NCBI GenBank assembly: GCA_965178125.1
Contig: OZ237769.1
Coordinates: 186,001 to 250,000, forward strand
From: Bilabrum cf. latius
Taxonomy: Eukaryota > Bigyra: Bicosoecida > Bigyra > Bicosoecida
Length of the DNA: 64,000 nucleotides
Reading direction: 5' to 3'
A program made the translations under genes and the position numbers. Below the pieces are notes generated by a model. It saw nothing but the letters and a program-made list of their open reading frames with translations. It was not told the DNA's origin and ran no database searches. Position 1 is the stretch's first letter. Every line of letters begins with the position of its first letter. Positions 21,017 through 32,319 of this stretch are shown here, piece by piece.

Positions 21017-24013
21017 ATGAACTCCACGGCGTCGTCGGGGACGTACGGCGCAGATGAGTTCCTGAAGCAGCCACGATTCGGCCAGACATTGACTCATGGG
21101 GCCCCAACAGCAACTGCCGAGCGCAAGGAAGGATGGCTGCGCAAAAAGGCTCTTTCTTCCAGAGAGAAAATGCGATGGGCCACTCGATGGATGGTCCTTC
21201 ATGGAAAGTTCCTGTCGTATTCCAAGCGAAAGGAAGAAGCGGGCAGTCCTATATCCACGCTCGTCCTGGACACCACATCCACGGTGCAACCCACAGAAGA
21301 GCACGCCTCCAGCGGCTACCGACATGAGTTCGTCATCGAATCTTCTGAGTTTGTATTGTATGCGTGCGCGGAAAGCACGGCTGAGCGAGACGACTGGGTG
21401 CGATCCGTGCAGCAGGTGCTCGACCGCCTCACGCGCCACATCCGCCTGGAGCAGCAGGACCGAACGAGGCGATTCGAGAAACAGAAGATGGAAGACGAAA
21501 TTCGATTTAAACAGGAGCAGGAAAAGCTAGAGGAGGACCTTAAGGCGTCCCAGAAAGCCAGGCTTGACATATCGAGCCGGATGGAGCAGCGCAAGAGCGT
21601 CATTCTCAAACGGGAGCAGCTGGCAGCAAAAAGCAAGGCATTGCTGCAGCAACAGAATCCCCAGGCTGGCCCACCACCTGCTTCCGGCCCTGAATCGGCC
21701 GATAGACCCGGCAAGAGCACTGCGGGAGCATCCGAACAACCCGCGGATGCGAGCGAGCAAGCAAGTGCGCCGCAAGGACCGCTCAGCACGTTCGTCTGGG
21801 GCACAGACGATGAGGGACAGGCCGCCAACGGCACCGATTTCCGGGGAACCATCAAATCGCCGCAGCAGGTCCGGATGCTTAGGGGCGCCCGTGCCGCCGC
21901 GCAAATCTGCGCCGGTTCCACACACGTGGCTGCGGTGTGTCCGGGGGGCGAAGTCCTTACCTGGGGCACGGGTTAGGAGGGTCAGCTGGGCGGGGGGCGG
22001 GCCCTTCTTCAGGCAAGCAGGCCGTTCATTGTTCCCTGGTTCAGAGATGTGCCCGCCAGCCAGGTGGCGTGCGGCGGCTCGCACACTCTTGTGCTAGCCA
22101 GAGACGGCAGGGTCTTTGCGTTCGGCTGCAACGAGTAGGGTCAGCTGGGGCTAGGGCACGGGTCAGGCGCCGCGCACTGGGCCCCTGCGGAGGTGAAGGC
22201 GTTGCGACCAGCAGATAGCGACGATGCATGTGACGAGGGATCCAAGGAACAAGAGGACAGCGTTGAGGGCCAGGCAGGAGGCAGCAGCAGCAGCAGCAGC
22301 AGTAGCAGTAGCAGCAGCAGCAGCAGGGGATAGGGTACGAGCAATGCTAGCAGTGCTAGCAGTGGCAGTGGCGCAGGTGAGGGTGCAGGTGAGGGCCGTG
22401 CTGGGCCCACCGTCCCGAGAGGTCGCATCACCTGCGTGCGAGCGGGACACGAGACCTCTGCCTGTGTGACGAGTGAGGGGGAGCTCTGGCTCTGGGGCGC
22501 CACGGGGAGGGGGCGGCTGGGCACCGGGCCCGCCTCGGCAGCGGTGGACTCGGAGCCGATTTGGGAGCCCACGCGTGCCGAAGATGTCTGCCAGGGCGCG
22601 GCAGGCGAGATGAAGACCTAGTCTGCCTCTCAGTGTGACGAGTGCGGTTTGTTCGGCCGCGGCAGCGGGCGCGTGCTGGACGTGTCGCTGGGGGCGTGCT
22701 ACACGCTGGTGCTGCAGCAGCTCGATCGAGAAGATAACGAGAAGGAGGCTACGGATCCAGCGGGGACTGACGAACCTTCGGCTAGGTTCGCTCGAGTGCT
22801 GGTGGCTGGTGCCCTTGGAGCCAGCTCTTCTTCGTTTCACCCTTCGAGCCACTGCCTTTGGAGGGAACTGCCGCTGCCAAGGGAAGGAGCCGAGGCCCAA
22901 AGGGGGACTCAACCGGGGGCAGCACAGGAAGGGGAATCACAGGAAGGGGCAAGCCAAGGTGCCGGCGACAGCTCAACACGCTCTGGGCCATCGGCGCGCT
23001 GCATCGCCGCTGGGCCCGACATGGCCGTGGTGGTAGCAACGGATGGGCGGTGCTTTGTGGCGGGGAGGGGGGTTCTCCCGGTGGCTGCAGCGAGTGAGCT
23101 CCTGGGTTCGAGTCCGAGCACTACCAGCGAAAGTATGAAAAGGGCTTCCAGGGTCACCGGCTTCGAATCGCTGGTGGAAATCCCCGACGCAGTCGGCCAC
23201 GGCGTGACGAGTGCATCGGTTGGCACGGATCACGGCATGCTGCTTTGCGGAGGGAACGCTGGGCAACTGCTGGCTTTCGGTCGCAACAGCTCGGGGTAGC
23301 TTGGTGCGAGCCAGTGGGGCAGGCGGGCGGAGGGTCTGCTGGTGGAGGTGGATGGGCCACGGGAGCAAAAGGGCGCGGGCTTCGTGGAAGTAGCGTGTGG
23401 TTCTGGTTTTACTGTGGGTCTCTGTGCCGCCGGTTTGACCAGGGGATCGGGCGCGGGTGGTATTTCCGGAGAGGCTGGGGAGGGGCCGATCGTCGATGCG
23501 GGGGTCATCGGTGGTGTGACGAGTGCTCGGGGAGCCACGCTGGAGGCTCTGCGCCAGCACGAGCAAGAGACGTTGGTGGGGATATCGCGGGGAACAGCTC
23601 AGGGACAACAAGCCTCCACGGGAGAGTCCGCTGGGCCACCGCACGACGAGCCCACCATTGGCATGGTGGGGTCAGCCCCCCCGCCGCCACCTCAGCTTGA
23701 TATCAAAGCGGCAGCTCCAGCGGTGCATGCATCGGCCTCTCCATCGGAAGCCACCGGTGCCGGTGCTGGGCAGATGGAGCAATCTGGGTCAGGCCCCGGG
23801 GACCCTCTCGCACCGGTCGGCTCGGGGGAAGTGGCAACGGCAGCGGCAGTTGGAGGAAGGGATCATGTGGATGCGGATTCCGGAGCGAACGGCGTGGATG
23901 ATGACGAGTATGATGACGAAGACTCAGACTCTCTCCCGTCCGACGATGAGCTGCCGTCTGATGCCATCAGTGATGACGAGGAAGAGGAGGAATAGGAGGA
24001 CGATGACCGATGA
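21017..24013 (+). CDS. PH-domain plus RCC1-repeat protein
   Basis: 998 residues in one exon, ATG at 21017, TGA at 24011-24013, with six in-frame TAGs (21974, 22136, 22331, 22619, 23297, 23993). PH domain at residues 34-145 (EGWLRKKALSSREKMRWATRW to AERDDWVRSVQQVLDRL), then a charged coiled coil (about 146-215), then a set of RCC1 blades: FVWGTDDEGQ, LTWGTG-TAG-EGQLG, FAFGCNE-TAG-GQLGLG, LWLWGATGRGRLG, FGRNSSG-TAG-LG. In the last blade the TAG takes the place of Gln in GQLG. The acidic tail continues through TAG (EEEE-TAG-EDDDR-TGA). Membrane lipid binding via PH and a protein or GTPase-binding propeller are inferred; the precise function is unknown. A Ser run interrupts the propeller near 22285-22330. 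Confidence 0.88.
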
Positions 24014-24276
24014 TGGGCCCTTCCTGGGCTTTCACGGAGCTAAGGCCACTCCATGATCATCAAATGGGAGTAATACGGATATTTCATACTCCTAAAGCGA
24101 CCGCTCATGTATTGTTCATTTACTCGAATGCATGGCCACCTCGTCGAACCCAGTCTGGTGGGCACCATGAATGCCCTCTGTCTTCGGTGCACTGCGTTGC
24201 ATTCGGATTAGATATGTGCTTTGCTATCAAATATCATGTTCGGACTTACCCGACACGCAACTGGTACCAAACCCAT

Positions 24277-25875
24277 TCAGATCAAGTGGCCCAAAGCAAG
24301 CGCAACCGCAACCGCAGACAGCAGACCCGCACCCGCCGCCCGCACCCCTGCCCCATCGGTCTTGGTTCCAGGGGGCGGGGGGAAGTAGTTCCCCGCCGTG
24401 GCCAGCTGCACCTGCAGGTACAGCGGCTCCTGGGGTAGAATGAAGGCATCCGCCTTGCTGGGCTCGAGCAGCCTCCGCGTGTCGTGCGGCATGATGGTCC
24501 CGTCGATCGACTGCTGCACCAGCGCCTGGGCCGCCCCGGTCGTGGCATCGTCCGACTCGAGTCTCAGCCTGAAATCGAAGAGGACGCCGTCCTGCATCTG
24601 CTGCCACTGCCACACGCTCGCACTGTCCGAGGGCCCGCCCACCTGCCGCGACAGGTCGTACTGCACCGCACTCGTCACACGGGCCAGCACCGCCACGTCG
24701 GACCGCAGGTAGTCCGCCTTCATGTTGGTCACTTTTGCCTTCATGGACACCGTCTGCGGGCCCTTGCACCTGCTGGGAATGTCGCCCAAAGCCAGGCCCG
24801 GGCAGGTGGCGGTGAGCCCATCGATGAACTGGTCCAGGTTTGGGACCGGGGGCTGGAAGCTGGTGGCTCTGTTCCTCAATGCAGTGGCGAGGAGAGAGCC
24901 CCTCGCGCAGCATCCGTCGTTGGCGGCGGCTGCCCTTATCGCCTCCCCGCATGCGCTGGAGCAGTTGAGCCCGCCGTGCCTGTCGCTGTCGAGGATGTTG
25001 CTGCCGGCGCACCCCGCCTCGATCGCTTGCGCGCTGTCGACAAAGTCGTTCACGCAGTAGTACGTCCCGTTGAAGGCCCGCCCGCGGTCTGCGCACCCGT
25101 ACGCAACGGTGGCGAAAGTGGCGGTTGAGCCGCCCACGGATCGGATCGCGACTGACGTCACTGCCCTTCCGCAAGGGGAGCACCGGAGCCCCATCTGACG
25201 GTCGCTGAACACGTCATCGTCGATCTGCGTGTCGTAGAAACCTCCCGCTGCGAGAGCCCTCACGCAGTAGTCGTCGGGCGTGGCCCGAATGCAGTAAAGC
25301 TCGTCCTGCATCTGGAAGAAATCCGCAAAGTCCACCGTCACAGAGGCGCCCGTGTCGTCGTTCGTCTCCCCGATGAACACCAGGTTGTCCTCGAAGAGCT
25401 CCCTGTACAGTGACTCGAGCTTCAGCGTGCACGAGTCCCGCGCCCCCTCCCCGCTTGCCTTGCACAGCACATCGAGTTTCTGGCCCACGGCGGCAGAGTC
25501 AACCCTGGCTGCATTCAGGTCGTTCTGGACGTCGAAAAGCGTGTCCACGCAGTACTTGGTCGAGTCCTGGGGGGACTTGAGGCAGGACGTGGCTGTGTAC
25601 TCGATGTCCAGGCGCACTGCATTGCAGGCGAGGCTGGAGGTGTTGCGGTTGGTGCCAGCGGGGAGACTCGTCCGGTAGCTCTGGATGGTCGAGAAGCAGG
25701 AGGAGGGGCATAGGCGGTCCAGCCGGCCGTCGTTGTTGTCGTCGTTGTCAATGAAGTCAGTGCACTTGGCAGAGATGTCGTTTACCATGTCGCAGCACGG
25801 GGCGTCCGGCTGGGCCTTGCAGAACTCTGCCGGATCGTCGTCCTGGTCTTGCTGCAAGCTGCCGCTGCTGCTCAA
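24277..25875 (-). CDS. Cys-rich extracellular, probably GPI-anchored protein; 5' end unresolved
   Basis: At least 530 residues, TGA at 24277. Many paired cysteines (QPDAPCCDMV, LCPSSCFSTI, LRCSPCGRAV, NCSSACGEAI, DGCCARGS) indicate a disulfide-bonded extracellular protein. The C-terminus is a typical GPI-attachment signal: a small-residue site followed by GVRAAGAGLLSAVAVALALG and the end. No domain family recognised. The frame stays open upstream to an ATG at 26067 (with one TAG) but lacks a signal peptide there. A GTGAGA donor near 26113 suggests that the signal peptide is on an upstream exon. It is convergent with the PH-RCC1 gene and no TAG lies inside the core. Confidence 0.7.
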   Translation of the reverse strand: MSSSGSLQQDQDDDPAEFCKAQPDAPCCDMVNDISAKCTDFIDNDDNNDGRLDRLCPSSCFSTIQSYRTSLPAGTNRNTSSLACNAVRLDIEYTATSCLKSPQDSTKYCVDTLFDVQNDLNAARVDSAAVGQKLDVLCKASGEGARDSCTLKLESLYRELFEDNLVFIGETNDDTGASVTVDFADFFQMQDELYCIRATPDDYCVRALAAGGFYDTQIDDDVFSDRQMGLRCSPCGRAVTSVAIRSVGGSTATFATVAYGCADRGRAFNGTYYCVNDFVDSAQAIEAGCAGSNILDSDRHGGLNCSSACGEAIRAAAANDGCCARGSLLATALRNRATSFQPPVPNLDQFIDGLTATCPGLALGDIPSRCKGPQTVSMKAKVTNMKADYLRSDVAVLARVTSAVQYDLSRQVGGPSDSASVWQWQQMQDGVLFDFRLRLESDDATTGAAQALVQQSIDGTIMPHDTRRLLEPSKADAFILPQEPLYLQVQLATAGNYFPPPPGTKTDGAGVRAAGAGLLSAVAVALALGHLI

Positions 25876-26915
25876 GCTCGATTCAAAGCTCCAGCGAGAT
25901 CGCTCAGCGAATTTCTCGGCTTTAAATAGCAGCTATGAGGTTCGATCGTCGCCGAGCTGGAAGTAGGAGCCCTCGTGCGCCTGCAGTGATGCGATCGGAC
26001 GAAAAGGCAACCGTGGAGTTTCGGTCGAAGCTATGCGACTTTTGTGGCGGCCACAGGTGCAACACATTGCATACGATTTGAAAACATATATTGAGCAACC
26101 ACGCAGTATCGTTTCTCACCTAGACCAGTCTACTTGCAACGAACGCTGCCATTTGCTATCCTGCAGATGCCACTAACTCCTCGGGCTCAGACGCATGATT
26201 CCACGAATCAGCGTTTGCACGAGCAAAAATCAATGATGTAGCGAGTAAAGTTGACAGCATAGTGGCAGAATGGGTTCGGTGACGGCAAGTGTAGCAATAG
26301 ACTCCACCCAAGTGAACTGCACGTAACTGACAATCTTAAATCAGAATACCCGAAGTGAGCACTTCGAATGCAGCTCAGGATATTGGAGGTGAAAGTACCA
26401 TAAATTGCAAGTGAAATCGTATAGAGTTCTGAGAACCGAGCCGCTCTCATGGCTGGGTCGACGTGTTGGCACTTGCGTGCTGTGCGACCACAGCCTAGAC
26501 ATTTCGTCGCACCTCCCTCAACACAAGTGCCTTCAATTGAGGTTGACATGATCAAGCGTATTCTCAAACGGGCGTCATTGTTGTCTGCTAGTACCTTTGA
26601 GCGACACTGAAACTTCTGCATGCAGGCAGACATGGTACGATACAGATCGTTCACGCATGCATCAAGCCGTCAGAGGTCCAGGCAAGTTGGAATCGAACGG
26701 CACAGCACACCAAACAAACAACAGCCCCGGGCCGCCACTGGTCGCTTGGTCAGAGTGCATACACCCAGAGCTAGCCCATCGCAGTATGCAGTGCGAGGCG
26801 TCACAAAATGGCCTCTCCAGAATCAGCTTCCACTTACACCACCACCTGCACCTGCACCGTCCACATTTGGCACGACACGTCCCCACTGGCAGATACAACC
26901 CATTATGTACCCCCA
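25876..26915. other. Probable 5' region of the Cys-rich gene and spacer
   Basis: 25876-26200 probably holds the unresolved 5' exon(s) and intron of the Cys-rich gene (donor-like GTGAGA at about 26113, several AG acceptors). 26200-26900 is lower in GC; a 148-residue minus-strand frame (26208-26654) has no supporting features and I do not call it. Confidence 0.4.
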
Positions 26916-27522
26916 TTAATCCCCGTCTAGCACATCTCTCTACAACTTCCTCTTCCTCGCCGCTCTCCTCTTCCTCGTCCTCTTATTCGCGCGATGTCTC
27001 CTCTGCACCTCCTCGCCAACCAGCCCCGCGCACTCTTCGTGGCCGTTCTCCACCGCCACATCCACCAGGCCCTGCAGCACACCCACGCTGCACGCCAGCT
27101 TGCCCAGCCTCAGCCGCTTCCCCAGCTCGAGCGGCCTGCCCTTCTCGCAGCATCTGCCCAGCAGGCTGGCATCTCTGTGCGCCTGATGGCCCCGACGACA
27201 GGCCAGCACTGTGCGGGCACGGGGTCTGTTCTCCAGTCGGAGGGTCCAGCGGTCGTATGGAATAAATCCACCAAAGGGCTTGTGCTCATCGTAAAGGGCC
27301 CGGCTTGTCAGCTTGCAGCTTGCTCAGCTGCGCGAGTTGCTGTTAGCACTCGTCACATCAAGTCGCGTCTCTTCCCTGGCCGTCGAATACCTCAGTGCCG
27401 TCACCTTTGAGAACTCGAACGGAAAGCCATGTCTAGCCTTGTAAGTTCGTACTGTGCCATGCAATATGTTGTGCTCTAAGTAACGCGCGTTCACGTTTTG
27501 ATTTAGTGACTGAAACTGCCAT
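26916..27522 (-). CDS. Unidentified basic-tailed protein overlapping the eEF1B-gamma 5' end
   Basis: A clear coding frame on the minus strand, TAA at 26916: ALYDEHKPFGGFIPYDRW, then RDASLLGRCCEKGRPLELG, LVDVAVENGHEECAGL, and a basic end RTRKRRAARKRKL, then TAG, RDVLDGD. It resembles nothing I can name; the VDVAVENGHEECA phrase is faintly ankyrin-like. The likely first exon starts at ATG 27522 (MAVSVTKSKRERALLRAQ, reading through a TAG to TWLSVRVLKGDGTE). The join is unresolved; a branch-point-like GCTAAC precedes AG candidates near 27310-27330, and one in-frame TGA lies between the pieces. The inferred exon 1 is antisense to eEF1B-gamma exon 1 and intron 1. Confidence 0.5.
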
Positions 27523-29165
27523 GGTAGATGGATTACTGGCTGGGGAATACGAAGATGCAAAGAGCTGTGGGCTGGTTCTGTAGAGCCCAACCCGAGCATC
27601 GACAACCAAATCTAAATCAAAGCATGATTTATTTATAAATACTGCGCAGAAGCTGTACGCGTTCCAGGGTGACTTCCACGCGCTCAAGTGCCGGATCGCG
27701 GCCCAGTACAATGGCATCGCCGTGGACATGCCCAAGTTCGACCGCTCCAAGGACGCCACCGCCAAGTGGTTCCTTGAGAAGAACCCCCTGGGAAAGACCC
27801 CGCTCCTCGACACCCCCGACGGTAAGATGAAAGCCACCGGAACTCGCACCGAGAAAAGTCGCGCGCGCTCGGTTCTCAGCACCAAACGGGCGCAGTGAAT
27901 CCCGATGCGTGCATCTGTACCCATACCAGCACTTTCTTTCTTTTCTTTACGTCACATACCATAATGTCGCAGGGGCTGTGTTCGAGTCGAACGCCATCGC
28001 TCGGTACATCGCGCGCATGCGCAGCGACACTGAGCTCATGGGCCGGTCCTTCTTCGAGCGTGCCCTGGTGGACTCGTGGATGGACTTCGCGCAGCAGGAG
28101 CTGGAGGTGGCCGTCACCCAGTGGATCTACCCCATCCAGGGGTACCTCGAGTACTCTGCCGACGCCGAGGAGCAGGCCGAGGAGGACGTGGCCGAGGCTC
28201 TGTCCGTCCTTAACGCGCACCTCAAGTACCGCACCTTTTTGGTGGGCGACGCCGTCACCCTGGCCGACATCTGCGTCGTGTCTGCCCTCCTGTACCCCAT
28301 GAAGTTCGTGCTCACGGAGAAGGTCCGCGCCGAGTACCCCCACGTGATGCGCTGGTTCCTCACGTGCGTGAACCAGCCCGAGGTGGCCTCGGTGGTGGGC
28401 GACGTGCCCCTGTGCGCCGAGCGCATGTTCGCCCCCGGTGCTTCCGCCAAGGGCGGCAAGGGCAAGGGTAAGGGCAAGGGCGGCAAGGGCAAGGGCGGCG
28501 GCAAGCAGCAGCAGCAGCAGGGCGGCAAGGGCAAGGGCAAGGGTGGCGGGAAGGGAGGCAAGGCCAAGGCCGCTGCCCCCGCCCCGGCCCCGGCCCCAGA
28601 GAAGCCCGTGGACCCCTTCGCGGGCGTGGGCAAGTCTAACCTGAACATGGAGGTGTTCAAGCGCATGGTGGCCAATGCCCCCAACAACCTGATCCGGGCC
28701 AAGGACCCCGAGGACTCCGACGATGAGGACGAGTACAAGCGCGATTACGCCGCGGTGATGCCCAAGTTCTTCGCGGAGATGTACGACCACACCAAGGACT
28801 CGGTGTGGATCATCAAGTACAAGCACCAGCACGAGAACACGGTCGATTTCATGACGTCCAACCTGGTGCGCGGCCTCACGCAGCGCGCCGAGGGCGCCCG
28901 CAAGTACTGCTTCGGCGTGTTCCACATCCTCAAGCAGCCCCAGGGAGACGACAAGTTCATCTTCCCGATCGTGGGCGCCGTCGTGCTCCGCGGCACTTCC
29001 TTCGACCCCTTCCGCGAGGTCTCGGTGGACATCGCCGAGTACGACGTGGAGCGGATCGACCCCGCCGACGAGGCCGCCAAGGCGCGCTTCGTGACCATCT
29101 TCGGCGGCCAGGCCGGGGACCAGGTGGAGGGTCTCGAGTCCATGGACTGCAAGTGGCTCAAGTGA
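27429..29165 (+). CDS. EEF1G: Translation elongation factor eEF1B subunit gamma
   Basis: Three exons, 27429-27440, 27650-27821 and 27973-29165 (GT-AG introns of 209 and 151 nt); 458 residues, TGA end. The first exon encodes only MSSL. A GST-like N-terminal domain follows: KLYAFQGDFHALKCRIAA, ESNAIARYIARM, FLVGDAVTLADICVVSALL, RWFLTCVNQPE. Then a Lys/Gly-rich linker, then the conserved eEF1G C-terminal domain (DPFAGVGKSNLNMEVFKR, SVWIIKYKHQ, FMTSNLVRGL, GVFHILKQPQGDD). It scaffolds the eEF1A nucleotide-exchange complex in the cytosol. No in-frame TAG and strongly biased C-ending codons, fitting high expression. Confidence 0.95.
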
Positions 29166-29440
29166 GTGCGCGAAGGAGCGTGGCTTCGTGGGAGTGCAAT
29201 TTTCGTGGAAGCGCCGGCGGGTTGATTCGAAGTGCTCTGCTTTGATGGGCCCCACCGCGTGCTTGCCTTTTGCTTGATCACATACGCTGGTCAAATAGAA
29301 TCATACAGTGCGGATCTTCACAAGCTTGAAACACGATGTGAAAGCCTTTGTTAACATCCACAGAAGCAGCGCAGCTCACGCTACTACTGCAGCATCCCGG
29401 TGTGAACAAAGTAGTTTTGATCACAGCAAAATGAACTGTT

Positions 29441-31351
29441 TTAAGACCCCTTGAATCCCTTGCCAGGCACAAACGCGGGCGCATCCACGGAAAGCTTGAA
29501 ACCGCTGCTCGCGCCTTTCGCCCGCGCAGCCGCTCCCCCCGTGTGCGCCTGCGACGCGCCCCCGCCTGCCAGTGCTCCCGCGCGCGCAGCCGCACCCCCG
29601 GTTGTGCCCTAGGCCCGGGCTGCAGCGCCACCAGTGTGGGCCGCAGCCACAGGGGCAGGGGCATCAGAAGCAGAGGCAGAGGCATACGAAGCAGAGGCCG
29701 CGGGACCTGCACCTGCACCGGCAGCAGGCGCAGGAGCCGGGGCAGAGGCCCCCGCCGCTGCCCTCCCACTCCCGCTCGTCACACCCTTGATCCCCCGACC
29801 CCGATCGGCTCCGAGTCCGAGTCCAGGCAGGCCCAGTGCCGCAGCAGGGAGGGAGGCGTGCCTGCCCAGTGCGAAGGAGGAGGCCCCCTCCAGCCCTGGG
29901 CCAGACCCAGCCACCGCCTCGGTCCGGTAGAATCCATCCGGGGCGAAGGGACCCCGTCTGCAGAGGCACACCTGTTCCAGGGAACAAGTACCACCCCCAA
30001 GTGGCGCTGCCCCGCCGCCACCCTCGGCGTTGTAGTGGGCAAGCAGCGGACGAGCGTCTACTGGCAGCCGCGCCGCCATGGACCCGAAGTCGCCGCCACT
30101 TTGACCACCCCCCGAGCCCTTCCCCATGCCCCGGCCCCGCCCCGACCGCCGCAGCCGCGTGTTGATCACGGTGGCGTGCAGCTTGGGGCTGAGGCGCCCG
30201 TCGGACCCCCGCAGCCGCTGCCTCTCTGCCTCGTCCTCCTCCACCACACCGGCCTCGTGCAGAGCCTCGTACAGCACAGAAAATGCCTCGCGCACCGCCC
30301 CCGTGCCGCCGCCCACGGAGCTCGAGCTGGTACTGGCCCCACCTCGAGCCTGCTGGCCACCCGACTGCCCGGTGCGACTTTGACCGCCCCCCGAAGTGGG
30401 GGGCAGCTGGTCGCTCGCCTTGAGGTACAGCACGTGCGTCTCGGACGGGTCGTCGTTCATGTGTTCGAGCCCCTGCAGCCTGACCCTATGCGATCGGAGC
30501 AGATGCCTCACTCGTTCTGCGACCGATCGGATTGCTCCGATCGCGGCTCTCAGTGCCTCAGGAGTGTAGATCCTCAGCATGAGCAGCGTCATGTGCAGCT
30601 GCCGAGGCGACACGAGCACGCTCTCCTCCAGCCCCTTTGCCGGCGCCCCAGATCCGGGGCCGAAGCGGGACAGCACGTCTGCTTGGAATTTCGCCACGCT
30701 CGGCGCTGCGGCACGCAGCGGGATGCACAGAAAGTGCGTGTAGTCGAGCCGGCTCGCCGTGTCGGCGGCGATGACCTCCAGCATCGTCTTGGCGCGCCGC
30801 ACTGCGGAACCGGTAGAGCCGCGCACAACCACTGAGAGGTCTCCCACGGCACCGCCGGAGCCCCCGTGCCCCCCATGGCGCCGTTTGGAGGCAACGTCCA
30901 GCAGGACAGCCGAGCCGAGCGATGGCTGGTGCCGCCGTCCGGCCCCTTTGCCGAGCCGAATCCCGATGGCTGCATCGATGACGCGATTGCTTGGAATCTT
31001 GATTTGTGTACGCGTATCCCGTTCGATTTCTTGCTTGCTTGCACCGCGCTTGCCCACGAGAAACTTGAACTGCTCCGGGGGAATGTGCACGCGAGAAATC
31101 CACTTGTCAGACCGGGAGCCTGCTCTCCCTTCCGGGACGATACCTTCAGCCTCCAAGTCTTCGATATCATCTTCCACGTCGCCGGACCCGACAGCTTCCC
31201 TATCGCTGCGCGATGCCCCCCACATTCCCGCCTCGTGAGAGTGCTCGGCACGGTCGGCCGACCTCGCAGCTGCAGCCAGCGGCAATTCGCCCTCCGCAAG
31301 GTGAGCCCTGCGCTTCCTGTATCGAATTCCCCCAACGTCAATCACGAGCAT
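29441..31351 (-). CDS. ASCC1: ASCC1-like protein (KH plus 2H phosphoesterase) with PAM2-like tail
   Basis: 636 residues, ATG at 31351, one in-frame TAG near 29609, TAA at 29441. N-terminal VIDVGGIRYRKR is the ASCC1 start signature. KH domain: RVHIPPEQFKFLVGKRG, KQEIERDTRTQIKIP. AKAP7/2H phosphoesterase-like domain with both histidine motifs, HMTLLMLR and HATVINT, and LEHMNDDPSETHVLYLKA. In animals ASCC1 belongs to the ASCC complex in transcription coactivation and alkylation-damage repair. A low-complexity Gly/Ala/Ser/Pro tail ends in KLSVDAPAFVPGKGF, which looks like a PAM2 motif for the MLLE domain of poly(A)-binding protein. That tail lies beyond the TAG, so a standard-code model would lose it. 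TAA here is one of three TAA stops in the window. Confidence 0.9.
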
Positions 31352-31557
31352 CTCGACGTAAACTAGTCTTGCGTCGCAATTGCGCGAATCCGATCGGACC
31401 GGAACGCTTCATCACTTACTGAAAATGGAACGTTCCAATCGGTTCGTTGCCGTACAATCAGCGAACTTTCCGGGACAGCTCGTCAATCCGTGCGGGGAAG
31501 GCACCCTAAATCATTCATATATCAAGACTACAAACTAGCACGAGCTAGTCTACAAGC
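31352..31557. promoter_or_regulatory. Divergent promoter region, ASCC1 and the secreted protein
   Basis: 206 bp between opposed ATGs; a bidirectional promoter is inferred from geometry alone. Confidence 0.35.
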
Positions 31558-32281
31558 ATGAAAGGGATTCAATCGGCCATTGCTACTTTGATCCCATTCG
31601 TACTAGCCTATGCTGCCTCAGACGACGTAGGCATGAAGCTTGCTAGCGACAGCTTGATGGAGCCGACCATCGATGAGCCATTTACTGGGGATGATGACGG
31701 CGCTGGCGTTGATTGCCCCCCGCAGTCTTTGCTAGATATAATTGTATAGAATGGAAGGGTGGATTGTGGGCCCAAGTGCGTGTACAAGCACTACGACGCA
31801 GAGGTGAAGGTGCAGCCGCTCCCGGCCGGCATCAGCTGGCAAGCGCTGTGGAAAGGGGCCGGCTTCACCCCGGCACTGTCGTTCGCATTGATCAACCATG
31901 GGACCTGCAGCGGCGTGTACAAGACCCCGCAAGGCCAGTGGAACCTGAAGCTCGACAAGCGGAGGACCGTTCGAACCGGGCCAATCGACAAGAGCCACAA
32001 CGGGACCGGGGGCATGCTCGTCACACAGTGCCCGTGGTGTGACCCCACGGGACCGACCGACTGCAGCCAGTGCGGGAACGTTCCCACCGCCAGCTTCGGG
32101 GAGGCCCACGTGTGGCAGATCAACGCCGAGAACACCGCGTACCTCGCCGAGCTGGAGCCGTCCTCCAGCAGGGGGGTGCTCTGCGTGGACCTTGGGGCGA
32201 TCGAGGACCACGGGCGAGAGATGGAGAGGGTGCGAGAGCTGGCGAGGGAGCGGGGCCTGGTGCTGGGCAGGGATGGCCGTG

Positions 32282-32319
<38 letters not shown>

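Noticed and set aside
22285-22332. AGC/AGT run in PH-RCC1 as a possible polyQ tract
   Set aside because: In the RCC1 frame the run is serine; the CAG frame does not continue the propeller.
26208-26654. 148-residue minus-strand frame
   Set aside because: No ATG-supported start, no domain, no coding bias compared with neighbours.
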